DNA of 64,000 nt, from assembly GCA_035530375.1 (NCBI GenBank), contig DATKUY010000005.1, forward strand, positions 1 through 64,000, written 5' to 3'. The translations under genes and the position numbers were made by a program. Within the stretch, counting starts at the first letter, position 1. Every line of letters starts with the position of its first letter. Below the pieces are notes generated by a model that was not told the DNA's origin, searched no databases, and saw nothing but the letters and a program-made list of their open reading frames with translations. The DNA is from Sulfuricella sp035530375. Its GTDB lineage: Bacteria > Pseudomonadota > Gammaproteobacteria > Burkholderiales > Sulfuricellaceae. Of this stretch, positions 24,907 through 34,567 are shown one piece after another.

Positions 24907-25323
24907 ATGAAAATGCTTGTTTGCCATGATGGTTCAGAAATTGCCCAGTCCGCGCTGGAAAAATCCATTGCGATGTTCAAATGCGAAAGGCCGGAAATCA
25001 TTCTGGCAACCGTGGTTGAAGAACCGGCTGACGCCAGTAGCTATGATGAGGCGGCATTTGAAGAGTCGCGCGCAAAAAGAGAGGCCGAGATGAAAGAGGC
25101 GGCAAATTGGGTAATCAAGCAGAATCTTGATGCAGATGTAATTATCGCGATCGGCGACCCGCGAAAGATGCTGGTGGAAATTGTCAGGAAGAAAAAGCCC
25201 GATATCGTGGTGATTACGAGTCGTCCTCCAGGGGGAGGGGTGAGATTTGGCAATGTCACGGTCAGCGTCAGCGACTATTTGATCCGCCATATAGACGATT
25301 GCCCTTTGTTGATTATGCGCTAA
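24907..25323 (+). CDS. Universal stress protein (UspA family)
   Basis: 138 residues with the single-domain Usp fold: KMLVCHDGSEIAQSALEKSI at the N terminus, IIAIGDPRKMLVEIVRKKKP and a C-terminal SVSDYLIRHIDDCPLLIMR. The usual ATP-binding G-2x-G-9x-G(S/T) loop is altered to SRPPGGGVRFGNVTVSVSD, so ATP binding is uncertain. The ATG follows GAAGGAGTGACGCC. Placement directly before narK1 suggests co-expression under nitrate-respiring or low-oxygen conditions. Confidence 0.88.
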   Translation: MKMLVCHDGSEIAQSALEKSIAMFKCERPEIILATVVEEPADASSYDEAAFEESRAKREAEMKEAANWVIKQNLDADVIIAIGDPRKMLVEIVRKKKPDIVVITSRPPGGGVRFGNVTVSVSDYLIRHIDDCPLLIMR

Positions 25324-25385
25324 AAGGGGTTGAAAGAATTCTCAAGATTTTTTGCGATATTGCAAGACTCAAGGGGGAATAGAAA

Positions 25386-26888
25386 ATGACCGGATCAGGA
25401 AGAACATCTGAAAAAACGATGGGCTGGATGGATTTACTAGCCTTTGGCCGAGACGAGATCAAAGCGCTGCACAAGACATGGGTCGCTTTCTTTATCACGT
25501 TCTATGTCTGGTTCAACATGGCGCCGCTGGTGTCGACGATCATCAAGGACACCGGCCTTACCCTGGATCAACTCAAGGTGCTGGCCATCTGCAACGTGGC
25601 ATTGACCGTTCCTATGCGCGTTGTTGTCGGCATGATCTGCGATCGAATCGGCCCGAGAAAGACTTTCAGCATCGTGATGTGGGCGATGGCCATCCCCTGT
25701 GTCTGGTTCGCCTTTGCCACGACCTATACCGAAATGCTGATCTCAAGACTGATTTTGAGCGCAGTCGGCACGGGCTTTGTCGTGGGCATTGCCATGACCT
25801 CGCTCTGGTTCAAGCCGAGGGATGCCGGTTTTTCACAAGGGGTTGAGGCAGGCCTCGGCAACTGGGGTTCTTCTCTTGCCGCAATCACCGTACCGATCCT
25901 TGCGCTTACCATTCTGGATAGCTGGAGATGGGCAATCGCATCAACCGGCATCGTGATGTTTCTCTATGGCGTGTACTACTGGTTTGCCATTACCGATGGA
26001 CCCAAGGGTACAGTCAGGCCGATAGCCAGAAAGGCTCAGGCCATCGAAGTCTCCACCTGGGGCGATTTGATCATTGCGATTATCTGGACCATCCCGCTGT
26101 GGGGCGTGCTTTCGCTTCTGGTCAGGCTGGTGGTGAACAAAGGGTATGTCACCCCCGAGACCTCGTACATGCTATACGCGGTTATCGTCGCCATGGTGCT
26201 GTACCAGATCTTCGGGCTGCTCAAGGTCAACGTGCCGATCCTCAAGAAAGGCGTGCCGGAAGATGACAAATACCGGTTTACCCAGGTCGGCACCCTCTGC
26301 GCATCCTATATCGTCACGTTCGGCGCCGAGCTTGCGGTGGTTTCGATGCTGCCTTTCTTTTTTCAGAAGACATTTGCACTAAGCCCGGTGATGGCCGGCC
26401 TGTTCGGCTCGGTGTTCGCGCTGATGAACTTCTTTTCCAGGGCGCTGGGCGGTTATGTTTCTGACCGCACTCCTACCAGGAAGCTCGCGCATTTGATCTA
26501 CCTTGCGGGCGTCGCCGGTGGTTTTGTGCTGATGAGTATGATTACCTCCAGTTGGCCTTTAGCCTTGGCGGTTGGGGTTACGATCATCTGCGCCATGTTT
26601 GTCACGGGCGGCTGCGGCACCACTTTCGCCCTTATACCGTTCGTCAAGCGGCGCATCACGGGAAATGTGGCGGGATATGCGGGTGCCTATGGCAATGTGG
26701 GGGCTGTCGTATACACCTCTGCGTACGTATTCCTGACACCCAACCAGTTTTTCCTGATGCTCGGCGGAACTGCCGCTGCGGTATTCGTCTTCTGCCTCTT
26801 CTTCATGAAGGAGCCTCACGGCGCATTCGCCAAGGAATACCATCTCTCGTCCGTCGACAAGGAAATGATGGCGGGCGGCGGGCATTGA
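25386..26888 (+). CDS. narK: NarK1-type nitrate transporter (MFS)
   Basis: 500 residues, 12 membrane spans. The nitrate/nitrite porter signature is present: FYVWFNMAPLVSTIIKDTGL in span 1, the charged loop RVVVGMICDRIGPRK and the conserved glycine-rich motif around GVEAGLGNWGSSLAA. This is the NarK1-like type, thought to import nitrate with protons. It is followed 77 bp later by a second NarK; together they serve the cytoplasmic-facing NarGHI active site. AGGGGGAATAG precedes the ATG. Confidence 0.9.
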   Translation: MTGSGRTSEKTMGWMDLLAFGRDEIKALHKTWVAFFITFYVWFNMAPLVSTIIKDTGLTLDQLKVLAICNVALTVPMRVVVGMICDRIGPRKTFSIVMWAMAIPCVWFAFATTYTEMLISRLILSAVGTGFVVGIAMTSLWFKPRDAGFSQGVEAGLGNWGSSLAAITVPILALTILDSWRWAIASTGIVMFLYGVYYWFAITDGPKGTVRPIARKAQAIEVSTWGDLIIAIIWTIPLWGVLSLLVRLVVNKGYVTPETSYMLYAVIVAMVLYQIFGLLKVNVPILKKGVPEDDKYRFTQVGTLCASYIVTFGAELAVVSMLPFFFQKTFALSPVMAGLFGSVFALMNFFSRALGGYVSDRTPTRKLAHLIYLAGVAGGFVLMSMITSSWPLALAVGVTIICAMFVTGGCGTTFALIPFVKRRITGNVAGYAGAYGNVGAVVYTSAYVFLTPNQFFLMLGGTAAAVFVFCLFFMKEPHGAFAKEYHLSSVDKEMMAGGGH

Positions 26889-26965
26889 TGTAGTTGGAGA
26901 GAAGGTTTCAGTTGATTCTTAAATAAACTGTAATTTGGCGGTAAATTAAAATAAGGAGATTGTGT

Positions 26966-28579
26966 ATGCCTAATATCAAAGTATGGAATACAGAAGACCA
27001 CACATTCTGGGAAAATGAGGGAAAAGCAATTGCCAATCGCAACCTGTGGATCTCGATTCCGAACCTGCTGGTGGGATTTGCCGTATGGCTGATGTGGAGC
27101 ATGATCACGGTGCAGATGCTTAACGCCGGGTTCCCCTTCAAGCCGGCGGAATTGTTCACTCTTGCCGCCATCGCCGGACTGACGGGCGCGACCCTGCGCA
27201 TTCCTTCGAGCTTCTTCATCCGTATCGCAGGCGGGCGCAACACCATCTTCTTCACCACCCTCCTGCTCATGATCCCGGCCATCGGCACGGGCATCGCCTT
27301 GCAGGACAAGAACACGCCGCTGGCGGTATTCCAGTTCCTGGCTTTCCTGTCCGGCTTCGGCGGCGGCAACTTCGCCTCCTCGATGTCCAACATCAGCTTC
27401 TTCTTTCCGAAGCGCATGCAGGGCCTGGCCTTGGGACTCAACGCCGGTCTGGGCAACTTCGGCGTGACCACCATGCAGATTCTGATCCCTCTGGCGATGA
27501 CCGTCGGCATCTTCGGCGCGTTAGGCGGCGAGCCGATAGTATTGACCAAGGCCAGCGGCTGGATTCTGGGCAAGATACCGGCAGGCACGCCCACCTACAT
27601 CCAGAACGCCGGCTTCATCTGGGCGGCAATCCTGATTCCCCTGGTGGCGGCCGCCTGGTTCGGCATGAACAATATCGCGACCGACGAAGTGACGCCGCAT
27701 CCTGGCTCACCGATTGGCGCCATGGCGAAAATTACCGGCATGCTGGCAATCGCCTTCGCAACTGCAGCCGCCGGCCTGTACATTATCCTGCCGCACCCGA
27801 TAGGCCTCGGCGCACCGGGTTGGGCAAAGTGGTTCGTGCTGGCGGGCATTCTGTTCGCGACGGTGTTCCTGATGAAGCTGATTCCCGGCGACATCAAGCC
27901 CAACCTGCAGCGCCAGTTCAAGATTTTCGGCAACAAGCACACCTGGGTGATGAGCATCATCTACACCATGACCTTCGGTAGCTTCATCGGCTATTCGGCG
28001 GGCTTTGCGCTGGCGATCAAGGTGATCTTCGGTTTCACCCACATCATGGGCCCTGATGGCGTCATGATCCATGCCGCCAACCCCAATGGCCCGAGCGCTC
28101 TCACGTATGCCTGGATGGGACCCTTCATCGGTGCGTTGATTCGCCCGATCGGCGGCTGGATTGCCGACAAGGTGGGCGGCGCCAAAGTGACCCAGTTCAC
28201 CACCATCGTCATGATTGGCGCGGCCCTGGGCGTAGCCCATTACATGCAGGCGGCCTATCAGTCGGCCACTCCGGAACAGTTTTTCATGCCGTTCTTCATC
28301 CTGTTCCTGGTGCTGTTTGCAATGTCCGGCATTGGTAACGGCTCCACCTTCCGCACCATCGCCATGGTATTCCCCAAGGAGCAGGCAGGTCCCGCCCTGG
28401 GCTGGACCTCCGCGGTAGCAGCCTATGGCGCTTTCATCATCCCTCAGGTGTTCGGCGAGCAGATCAAGGCCGCCACCCCCGAGAATGCGCTGTACGGCTT
28501 CGCTGTTTTCTACGCGGTGTGCCTGGTGTTGAACTGGTGGTACTACCTCGGCCCCAAGGCTGAATTCAAGAATCCTTGA
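26966..28579 (+). CDS. narK: NarK2-type nitrate/nitrite antiporter (MFS)
   Basis: 537 residues. The start is the ATG at 26966, with AAGGAG seven bases before it. It has NLWISIPNLLVGFAVWLMWS and the nitrate signature GFGGGNFASSMSNISFFFPK and GLNAGLGNFGVTTMQ, with a second-half counterpart SGIGNGSTFRTIAMVFPKEQ. This type exchanges nitrate for nitrite. Its N terminus has about 20 more residues than NarK1, and the pair resemble the two halves of the fused NarK of Paracoccus. Separated from narG by 112 bp containing a strong hairpin. Confidence 0.92.
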   Translation: MPNIKVWNTEDHTFWENEGKAIANRNLWISIPNLLVGFAVWLMWSMITVQMLNAGFPFKPAELFTLAAIAGLTGATLRIPSSFFIRIAGGRNTIFFTTLLLMIPAIGTGIALQDKNTPLAVFQFLAFLSGFGGGNFASSMSNISFFFPKRMQGLALGLNAGLGNFGVTTMQILIPLAMTVGIFGALGGEPIVLTKASGWILGKIPAGTPTYIQNAGFIWAAILIPLVAAAWFGMNNIATDEVTPHPGSPIGAMAKITGMLAIAFATAAAGLYIILPHPIGLGAPGWAKWFVLAGILFATVFLMKLIPGDIKPNLQRQFKIFGNKHTWVMSIIYTMTFGSFIGYSAGFALAIKVIFGFTHIMGPDGVMIHAANPNGPSALTYAWMGPFIGALIRPIGGWIADKVGGAKVTQFTTIVMIGAALGVAHYMQAAYQSATPEQFFMPFFILFLVLFAMSGIGNGSTFRTIAMVFPKEQAGPALGWTSAVAAYGAFIIPQVFGEQIKAATPENALYGFAVFYAVCLVLNWWYYLGPKAEFKNP

Positions 28580-28612
28580 TGCCATAGCCTCAGCTTCAGA
28601 GCAAGAATCAAC

Positions 28613-28642
28613 AATGGGGCGGCAGGCCAAGGCCGCCCCATT
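28613..28642 (+). terminator. Hairpin between narK2 and narG
   Basis: AATGGGGCGGC, an 8-base loop, GCCGCCCCATT: an 11-bp GC-rich stem. No T-run follows, so it could partly terminate or protect the narK message and set the ratio between narK and narG transcripts. Confidence 0.5.
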
Positions 28643-28691
28643 CAGCAAGAGGGCCGGATTACCGGTTTGTATTAACTAGGAGAGTATTGAA

Positions 28692-31600
28692 ATGAGTCAC
28701 TTTCTCGACCGCTTGAAGTTTTTCGACAAAATCAAGGAGACCTTCTCCAACGACCACGGTATCGTCACCAACGAAGACCGCCAGTGGGAAGACGCCTATC
28801 GCCATCGCTGGCAGCACGACAAGGTGGTGCGCTCCACCCACGGCGTGAACTGCACCGGCGGCTGCAGCTGGAAAATCTTCGTGAAAAACGGTCTGGTTTC
28901 GTTCGAAATGCAGCAAACCGATTACCCGCGCACCCGCGAAGACATGCCCAACCATGAACCACGCGGCTGCCAGCGCGGCGCCAGTTTTTCCTGGTATCTT
29001 TACAGCCCGCACCGGGTCAAGCACCCGCTGATCCGCGGCCGGCTGCTCGAACTCTATCGCGCCGAACGCAAAGCCGGCCGCGATGCGGTTGAAGCATGGT
29101 CGGCGATTCAGGCCGACTCCGCCAAGCGCAAACAATATACCGCCGTGCGCGGCCTGGGTGGTTTCGTGCGCGCCACCTGGGAAGAAGTGACCGAAATCAT
29201 CGCCGCAGCCAACGTCCACACCATCAAGAAATGGGGCCCGGACCGGATTTTCGGCTTCTCGCCGATTCCCGCCATGTCGATGATTTCCTATGCAGCCGGA
29301 TCGCGCTATATGTCGCTGATCGGCGGCGCCTGTGGTTCGTTCTATGACTGGTACTGCGACTTGCCGGCTGCCTCCCCGCAGACCTGGGGCGAGCAGACCG
29401 ACGTGCCGGAAGCGGCCGACTGGTATAACTCCACCTACATCATCATCACCGGCGCCAACCTGCCGATGACCCGTACTCCGGATGCGCACTTTGCCGCGGA
29501 GGTACGCTACAAGGGCGCCAAGATCGTATCGATGGCGCCGGACTATGCCGAATTCTGCAAATTTTCCGACCTGTGGATGCCGATCCGCCAGGGCACCGAC
29601 TCCGCCGCCTTCCTGGCGATGGGCCATGTCGCCCTGAAAGAGTTTTACATCGACAAGCAGGATCCGTACTTCCAGGAATATGCCCGCCAGTACACCGATA
29701 TGCCGATGCAGGTGATGCTGCGCAAGCACGGCGAAGGCTACGTTACCGACCGCCTGCTGCGCGCTTCCGACTTTAACGGCGCAATGGGCGAGACCAACAA
29801 TCCGGACTGGAAAACCATCGTCTACGACGAGAAAACCAAGGCCTTTGTCGTGCCTAACGGCTCCATCGGCTTCCGCTGGGGCGAGGAAGGCAAATGGAAC
29901 CTGCTGCCGAAGAACGCCGCCAACCAGCAGGAATTGCTGGCCGAGCTGACCTGCATCGGTTCCAGGGATGAAGTTGTTTCAGTCGGCTTCCCGCACTTCG
30001 AACCGGGCGAAGGCGACCTGCTGTACCGCAACGTGCCGGTGCGCAAGGTCAAATTAACGAATGGCGAGGATGCGTTTGTTTCCTCCGTATTCGACTTGCA
30101 GGTGGCGCAATACGGTATCGACCGCGGTCTGGGCGGCGGCAATGTCGCCAAGGACTACAGCGACGCCAATGTGGCCTACACCCCGGCCTGGGCTGCCAAG
30201 GTCACCAACGTCAAGGCCGCCGACATCGAGCGTACCGGCCGCGAATTCGCCTACAACGCGTCCAAAACGCATGGCAAATCCATGGTCATCATGGGTGCGG
30301 CGATCAACCACTGGTACCACAACGACCTGTCCTACCGCTCGATCATGAATCTGCTGCACATGTGCGGCTGCGTCGGCCAGTCCGGCGGCGGCTGGGCGCA
30401 TTATGTCGGCCAGGAAAAGCTGCGTCCGCAGGCAGGCTGGGCACCCATCGCCTTCGCCCTCGACTGGCATCGTCCGCCGCGTCACATGAACTCCACGTCC
30501 TACTGGTATTTCCACACCGACCAGTGGCGCTACGAGACCGTCAAGGCCGACGAACTGCTGTCGCCTGCCGGCAAAAACAAGAACAAGGGCTACTCGCTGG
30601 CCGATTACAACGTCCAGTCGACTCGCATGGGTTGGTTGCCGTCAATGCCGCACTGGAACGCCAATCCGCTCGATCTGGTCACTGAAGCTGAACAAGCCGG
30701 CGCCACCGACGAGGCGAGCATTGCCAAGCATGTCGTCGGCAAGCTCAAGTCCGGCGAACTGGACGTTGCCTTCGCCGACGTGGACAACCCGGTCAACTGG
30801 CCGCGCAACCTGTTCGTCTGGCGCGCCAACCTGATCGGCTCTTCCGCCAAGGGCCACGAGTATTTCCTCAAGCACCTGCTCGGCGCGCAGAACGGCGTGC
30901 TGCAGGAAAGCGGTGCAGGGCGCGACAACAAGGAAGTCAAATGGCATGACGAAGCGCCTATCGGCAAGCTGGATCTGATGGTGGACATCAACTTCCGCCT
31001 GAATTCCACCGGTGCCTATTCCGATATCGTACTGCCGACCGCAACCTGGTATGAGAAAAGCGACCTCAACACCACCGACATGCACCCCTTCATTCACCCG
31101 CTGTCGGAAGCGGTGTCGCCGGGCTGGGAATCCAAGTCCGACTGGCAGATCTTCCAGTCCATCGCCAAGGCGTTTTCAACGCTGGCCGAGAAACACCTCG
31201 GCATACGCAAGGACGTCGTCGCGCTGCCGATGCAACACGATTCGGCAGCCGAACTGGCTCAGCCTTTCGGCCAGGTAACCGACTGGAAGAAAGAGGGCAT
31301 CGATCCGGTTCCGGGCAAAACCATGGCGATCCTCAAGGTGGTCGAGCGCGACTACCCCAACACCTACAAGAAGTTCATCGCACTTGGGCCGTTGATGATC
31401 AAGCTCGGCAACAACATCAAGGGGGTCGACTGGAATACCGAACAGGAATACGAAGAGCTCAAGAAGTGCAACCATACCGTGACTGTGCCGGGCATTTCAT
31501 TCGGCATGCCTTCCCTCGAGGAAGACATCAGCGTCTGCGATTCGGTGATGCGCATGGCGCCGGAAACCAACGGCGAGGTGGCTCACAAGGCCTGGACCGC

Positions 31601-32447
31601 CATGTCCAAAAAGACCGGCATCGACCACCATCACCTGTATGCCGGCCGTCACGAGGACAAGTTCACCTTCCGCGACATCCAGGCCCAGCCGCGCAAGATC
31701 ATCACCGCGCCAACCTGGTCGGGGATCGAGTCGGAAAAAGTGTCCTACACCGCAGGCTACACCAACGTGCATGAGCATATCCCGTTCCGCACGCTGACCG
31801 GCCGCGCCCACTTCTACCAGGATCACGAGTGGATGCTGGACTTCGGCGAAGGCTTCAGCACCTACAAGCCGCAACTGGACATGAAGGCGCACAATACCGT
31901 TCCGGCCAACGTCAAATCCAAGCCGCACCTGCTGCTGTCGTGGAACACCCCGCACTCCAAGTGGGGTATTCACTCCTCGTATCAGGACAACCTGCGCATG
32001 CTGACCCTGTTCCGCGGCGGACCCTACGTCTGGATCTCCGAAATCGACGCCCAATCCGTCGGCATCGAGGACAACGACTGGGTCGAAGCGGTCAACGCCA
32101 ACGGCGCCACCATTGCCCGCGCTGTCGTATCGCAACGTATTCCGCGCGGTCTGGCGATGATGTACCACGCTCAGGAAAAGAACATCAACGTGCCGGGCTC
32201 GCCTTCCACCGGCAAGCGCGGCGGCATCCTGAACGCAGTGACCCGCGTGATCGTGAAGCCGACCAACATGATCGGCGGTTACGCCCAACTGTCCTACGGC
32301 TTCAACTATTACGGCACGGTCGGTTGCCAGCGTGACGAACAGGTGGTTCTGCACAAGATCGCGGACAAGGATGTGGACTGGCTGGAACGGCCGCTCACTC
32401 CGGAGCGGGAAGCGGCACTGAACCCGCCGGGAATCGGCAAGCGCTGA
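28692..32447 (+). CDS. narG: Respiratory nitrate reductase, alpha subunit NarG
   Basis: 1251 residues, usual length. It holds the Mo-bis-MGD active site and the FS0 [4Fe-4S] cluster, whose ligands are visible as His50, Cys54, Cys58 (HGVNCTGGC) and Cys93 (EPRGCQRGAS). There is no twin-arginine export peptide, only the vestigial N-terminal tail, so the catalytic site faces the cytoplasm. GEQTDVPEAADWYNSTYI and MTRTPDAHFAAEVRYKG are the conserved cofactor-binding segments. It reduces nitrate to nitrite with electrons from NarH. First gene of narGHJI; AGGAG lies upstream of the ATG. Confidence 0.97.
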   Translation: MSHFLDRLKFFDKIKETFSNDHGIVTNEDRQWEDAYRHRWQHDKVVRSTHGVNCTGGCSWKIFVKNGLVSFEMQQTDYPRTREDMPNHEPRGCQRGASFSWYLYSPHRVKHPLIRGRLLELYRAERKAGRDAVEAWSAIQADSAKRKQYTAVRGLGGFVRATWEEVTEIIAAANVHTIKKWGPDRIFGFSPIPAMSMISYAAGSRYMSLIGGACGSFYDWYCDLPAASPQTWGEQTDVPEAADWYNSTYIIITGANLPMTRTPDAHFAAEVRYKGAKIVSMAPDYAEFCKFSDLWMPIRQGTDSAAFLAMGHVALKEFYIDKQDPYFQEYARQYTDMPMQVMLRKHGEGYVTDRLLRASDFNGAMGETNNPDWKTIVYDEKTKAFVVPNGSIGFRWGEEGKWNLLPKNAANQQELLAELTCIGSRDEVVSVGFPHFEPGEGDLLYRNVPVRKVKLTNGEDAFVSSVFDLQVAQYGIDRGLGGGNVAKDYSDANVAYTPAWAAKVTNVKAADIERTGREFAYNASKTHGKSMVIMGAAINHWYHNDLSYRSIMNLLHMCGCVGQSGGGWAHYVGQEKLRPQAGWAPIAFALDWHRPPRHMNSTSYWYFHTDQWRYETVKADELLSPAGKNKNKGYSLADYNVQSTRMGWLPSMPHWNANPLDLVTEAEQAGATDEASIAKHVVGKLKSGELDVAFADVDNPVNWPRNLFVWRANLIGSSAKGHEYFLKHLLGAQNGVLQESGAGRDNKEVKWHDEAPIGKLDLMVDINFRLNSTGAYSDIVLPTATWYEKSDLNTTDMHPFIHPLSEAVSPGWESKSDWQIFQSIAKAFSTLAEKHLGIRKDVVALPMQHDSAAELAQPFGQVTDWKKEGIDPVPGKTMAILKVVERDYPNTYKKFIALGPLMIKLGNNIKGVDWNTEQEYEELKKCNHTVTVPGISFGMPSLEEDISVCDSVMRMAPETNGEVAHKAWTAMSKKTGIDHHHLYAGRHEDKFTFRDIQAQPRKIITAPTWSGIESEKVSYTAGYTNVHEHIPFRTLTGRAHFYQDHEWMLDFGEGFSTYKPQLDMKAHNTVPANVKSKPHLLLSWNTPHSKWGIHSSYQDNLRMLTLFRGGPYVWISEIDAQSVGIEDNDWVEAVNANGATIARAVVSQRIPRGLAMMYHAQEKNINVPGSPSTGKRGGILNAVTRVIVKPTNMIGGYAQLSYGFNYYGTVGCQRDEQVVLHKIADKDVDWLERPLTPEREAALNPPGIGKR

Positions 32448-32480
32448 TCGTCACTTGAACAGGATATTTAGGAGAACCCA

Positions 32481-34028
32481 ATGAAAGTACGTGCACAATT
32501 CGCGTTTGTCTTCAATCTGGACAAATGCATCGGTTGCCACACCTGCTCGGTAACGTGCAAGAACGTGTGGACCAACCGCAAGGGCGTGGAATACGTCTGG
32601 TTCAACAACGTCGAATCCAAGCCCGGCATCGGCTATCCCAAGCAATGGGAGAACCAGCAACTGTGGAAAGGCGGCTGGACGCTGGCCGACGGCAAGCTGG
32701 AACTGAAAGCCGGCGGACGGGTGTCGAAGCTGATGAACATTTTCGCCAACCCGGACATGCCGCAGATCGACGACTACTACGAGCCATTTACCTACAACTA
32801 TGCCCGGCTGCAGAACGCACCGCTGTCGGAAGCCACGCCGACGGCACGCCCGATGTCCCAGATCACCGGGGAATCGATGGAGAAAATCCACTGGGGCCCG
32901 AACTGGGAAGACGACCTGGCTGGCGAGTATGCGAAACGCAGCAAGGACCAGAACATGGACAACATCCAGAAAGCGATGTACGGCCAGTTCGAGAATACTT
33001 TCCACATGTATCTGCCGCGCATCTGCAACCACTGCCTGAACCCGGCATGCGTCGCGGCCTGCCCGTCCGGCTCGATCTACAAGCGGGAAGAGGACGGCAT
33101 TGTGCTGGTCGACCAGGACAAGTGCCGCGGCTGGCGCATGTGCATCAGCGCCTGCCCGTACAAGAAGGTGTATTACAACTGGGAATCCGGCAAGGCCGAG
33201 AAATGTATCGGCTGCTTCCCGCGCGTCGAGTCCGGCATGCCGACGGTGTGCTCCGAGTCGTGCGTCGGCCGCATCCGCTACAACGGCATCATGCTCTACG
33301 ATGCCGACAAGATCGAAGCGCTGGCCAGCACCGCCAACGAGCAGGACTTGTATGAAGCCCAGCGCAGCATTTTCCTCGACCCCAACGACCCCGCCGTGAT
33401 CGCCCAGGCGCGCAAGGATGGGATCTCCGAGGACTGGCTGATCGCCGCCCGGAAATCGCCGATCTACAAGATGGCGATCGAGTGGAAAATCGCCTTCCCG
33501 ATGCACCCCGAGTACCGCACCCTGCCGATGGTCTGGTACGTACCGCCGCTTTCGCCGGTGCAGTCCCAGATCGACCAGGGCAACCTGCCGGTCGGCCCGG
33601 ACGGTGCAATTCCGCTGGCAGGAACAATGCGCACACCGATCCGCTATCTCGCCAACCTGCTCACCGCAGGCAACGAGGCGCCGATCGAGAACGCGCTGAA
33701 CCGCCTCATCGCCATGCGCAGCTACCAACGCTCGGTGCACGTGGAAGGCGTGGCCGATACCCGCGCACTGGAAACGGCGGGAATCACCGAGAACATGGCG
33801 AAGGAGATGTACCGTTACCTGGCGATTGCCAACTACGAAGACCGTTTCGTCGTTCCAACCAGCCATGCGGAAGAAACCATGGGAGATCCGTTCGGCTTCC
33901 AGGGCCAGAACGGCTTCACCTTCGGCAACGACAGTTCCCGCGGCATATCCAAGATCTCCCTGTTCCCACGGCGCCGCAAGGACACCGTGGAACCCAAGGA
34001 ACTTGCGCCGTCGTCGGGCGACCACTAA
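32481..34028 (+). CDS. narH: Respiratory nitrate reductase, beta subunit NarH
   Basis: 515 residues carrying three [4Fe-4S] and one [3Fe-4S] cluster. Cys motifs: CIGCHTCSVTC at 16-26, CNHCLNPACVAACP, CRGWRMCISACP and CIGCFPRVESGMPTVCSESC. In CRGWRMC a Trp replaces the second Cys, which is the family mark of the [3Fe-4S] cluster. NarH passes electrons from the NarI hemes to NarG at the inner face of the membrane. AGGAGAACCCA precedes the ATG, 33 bp after narG. Confidence 0.97.
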   Translation: MKVRAQFAFVFNLDKCIGCHTCSVTCKNVWTNRKGVEYVWFNNVESKPGIGYPKQWENQQLWKGGWTLADGKLELKAGGRVSKLMNIFANPDMPQIDDYYEPFTYNYARLQNAPLSEATPTARPMSQITGESMEKIHWGPNWEDDLAGEYAKRSKDQNMDNIQKAMYGQFENTFHMYLPRICNHCLNPACVAACPSGSIYKREEDGIVLVDQDKCRGWRMCISACPYKKVYYNWESGKAEKCIGCFPRVESGMPTVCSESCVGRIRYNGIMLYDADKIEALASTANEQDLYEAQRSIFLDPNDPAVIAQARKDGISEDWLIAARKSPIYKMAIEWKIAFPMHPEYRTLPMVWYVPPLSPVQSQIDQGNLPVGPDGAIPLAGTMRTPIRYLANLLTAGNEAPIENALNRLIAMRSYQRSVHVEGVADTRALETAGITENMAKEMYRYLAIANYEDRFVVPTSHAEETMGDPFGFQGQNGFTFGNDSSRGISKISLFPRRRKDTVEPKELAPSSGDH

Positions 34029-34038
34029 GGAGAGCTTC

Positions 34039-34557
34039 ATGACTATCTACAAGCTTCTATCGGTGCTGCTGGACTATCCCGGCCAGGAACTGGCCGACAA
34101 CCTGCCGGAAATCCGGCAGGCGCTGGAAAACTGCCAGGACTTCAACGAGACCGAGCGGACGGCGGTGCGAAAATTCCTGGCATGGCTGGAGAGCGCAGAC
34201 TTCATGGACATCCAGGCGGATTACGTGCAGACCTTCGATCTTACGCCGGAGCACAGCCTGCACCTGACCCATCACCTGTTCGGCGACGACAAGAATCGCG
34301 GTCCGGCCCTCATCGACCTGACCGAGCTGTACAAGGACTATGGCGTGGAGGCGGTAGCCAATGAGCTGCCGGACTACCTGCCGTTGATTCTGGAGTTCGT
34401 CGCTTACCAGGAGGAAGGCGAAGCGCAGGCTTTCCTCAGCGATGCCGTCAAGGTGTTTACCGTGCTGGCGACCAACCTGGAAAAGGCGAAGAGCCCTTAC
34501 GCACCGCTGGTGCGCATTATCGAAAACCGGGCGAGTCTGACCCGGATTGCTGCCTAA
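34039..34557 (+). CDS. narJ: Nitrate reductase assembly chaperone NarJ
   Basis: 172 residues of the TorD/NarJ all-helical chaperone family (YKLLSVLLDYPGQELADNLP, DYVQTFDLTPEHSLHLTHHL, DYLPLILEFVAYQ). It binds NarG before membrane docking and assists molybdenum cofactor and FS0 insertion; it is not part of the mature complex. The ATG at 34039 follows AAGGAGAGCTTC, 10 bp after narH. It is about 60 residues shorter than E. coli NarJ, as is common in betaproteobacteria. Confidence 0.93.
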   Translation: MTIYKLLSVLLDYPGQELADNLPEIRQALENCQDFNETERTAVRKFLAWLESADFMDIQADYVQTFDLTPEHSLHLTHHLFGDDKNRGPALIDLTELYKDYGVEAVANELPDYLPLILEFVAYQEEGEAQAFLSDAVKVFTVLATNLEKAKSPYAPLVRIIENRASLTRIAA

Positions 34558-34567
34558 GGAGTCCATT

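Noticed and set aside
26916..26936. TTGATTCTTAAATAAA between narK1 and narK2 as an FNR or NarL site
   Set aside because: Single half-site only and inside a likely co-transcribed gap.
32451..34040. 529-codon open frame opposite narH
   Set aside because: Antisense to a fully conserved NarH; no ribosome site or domain.
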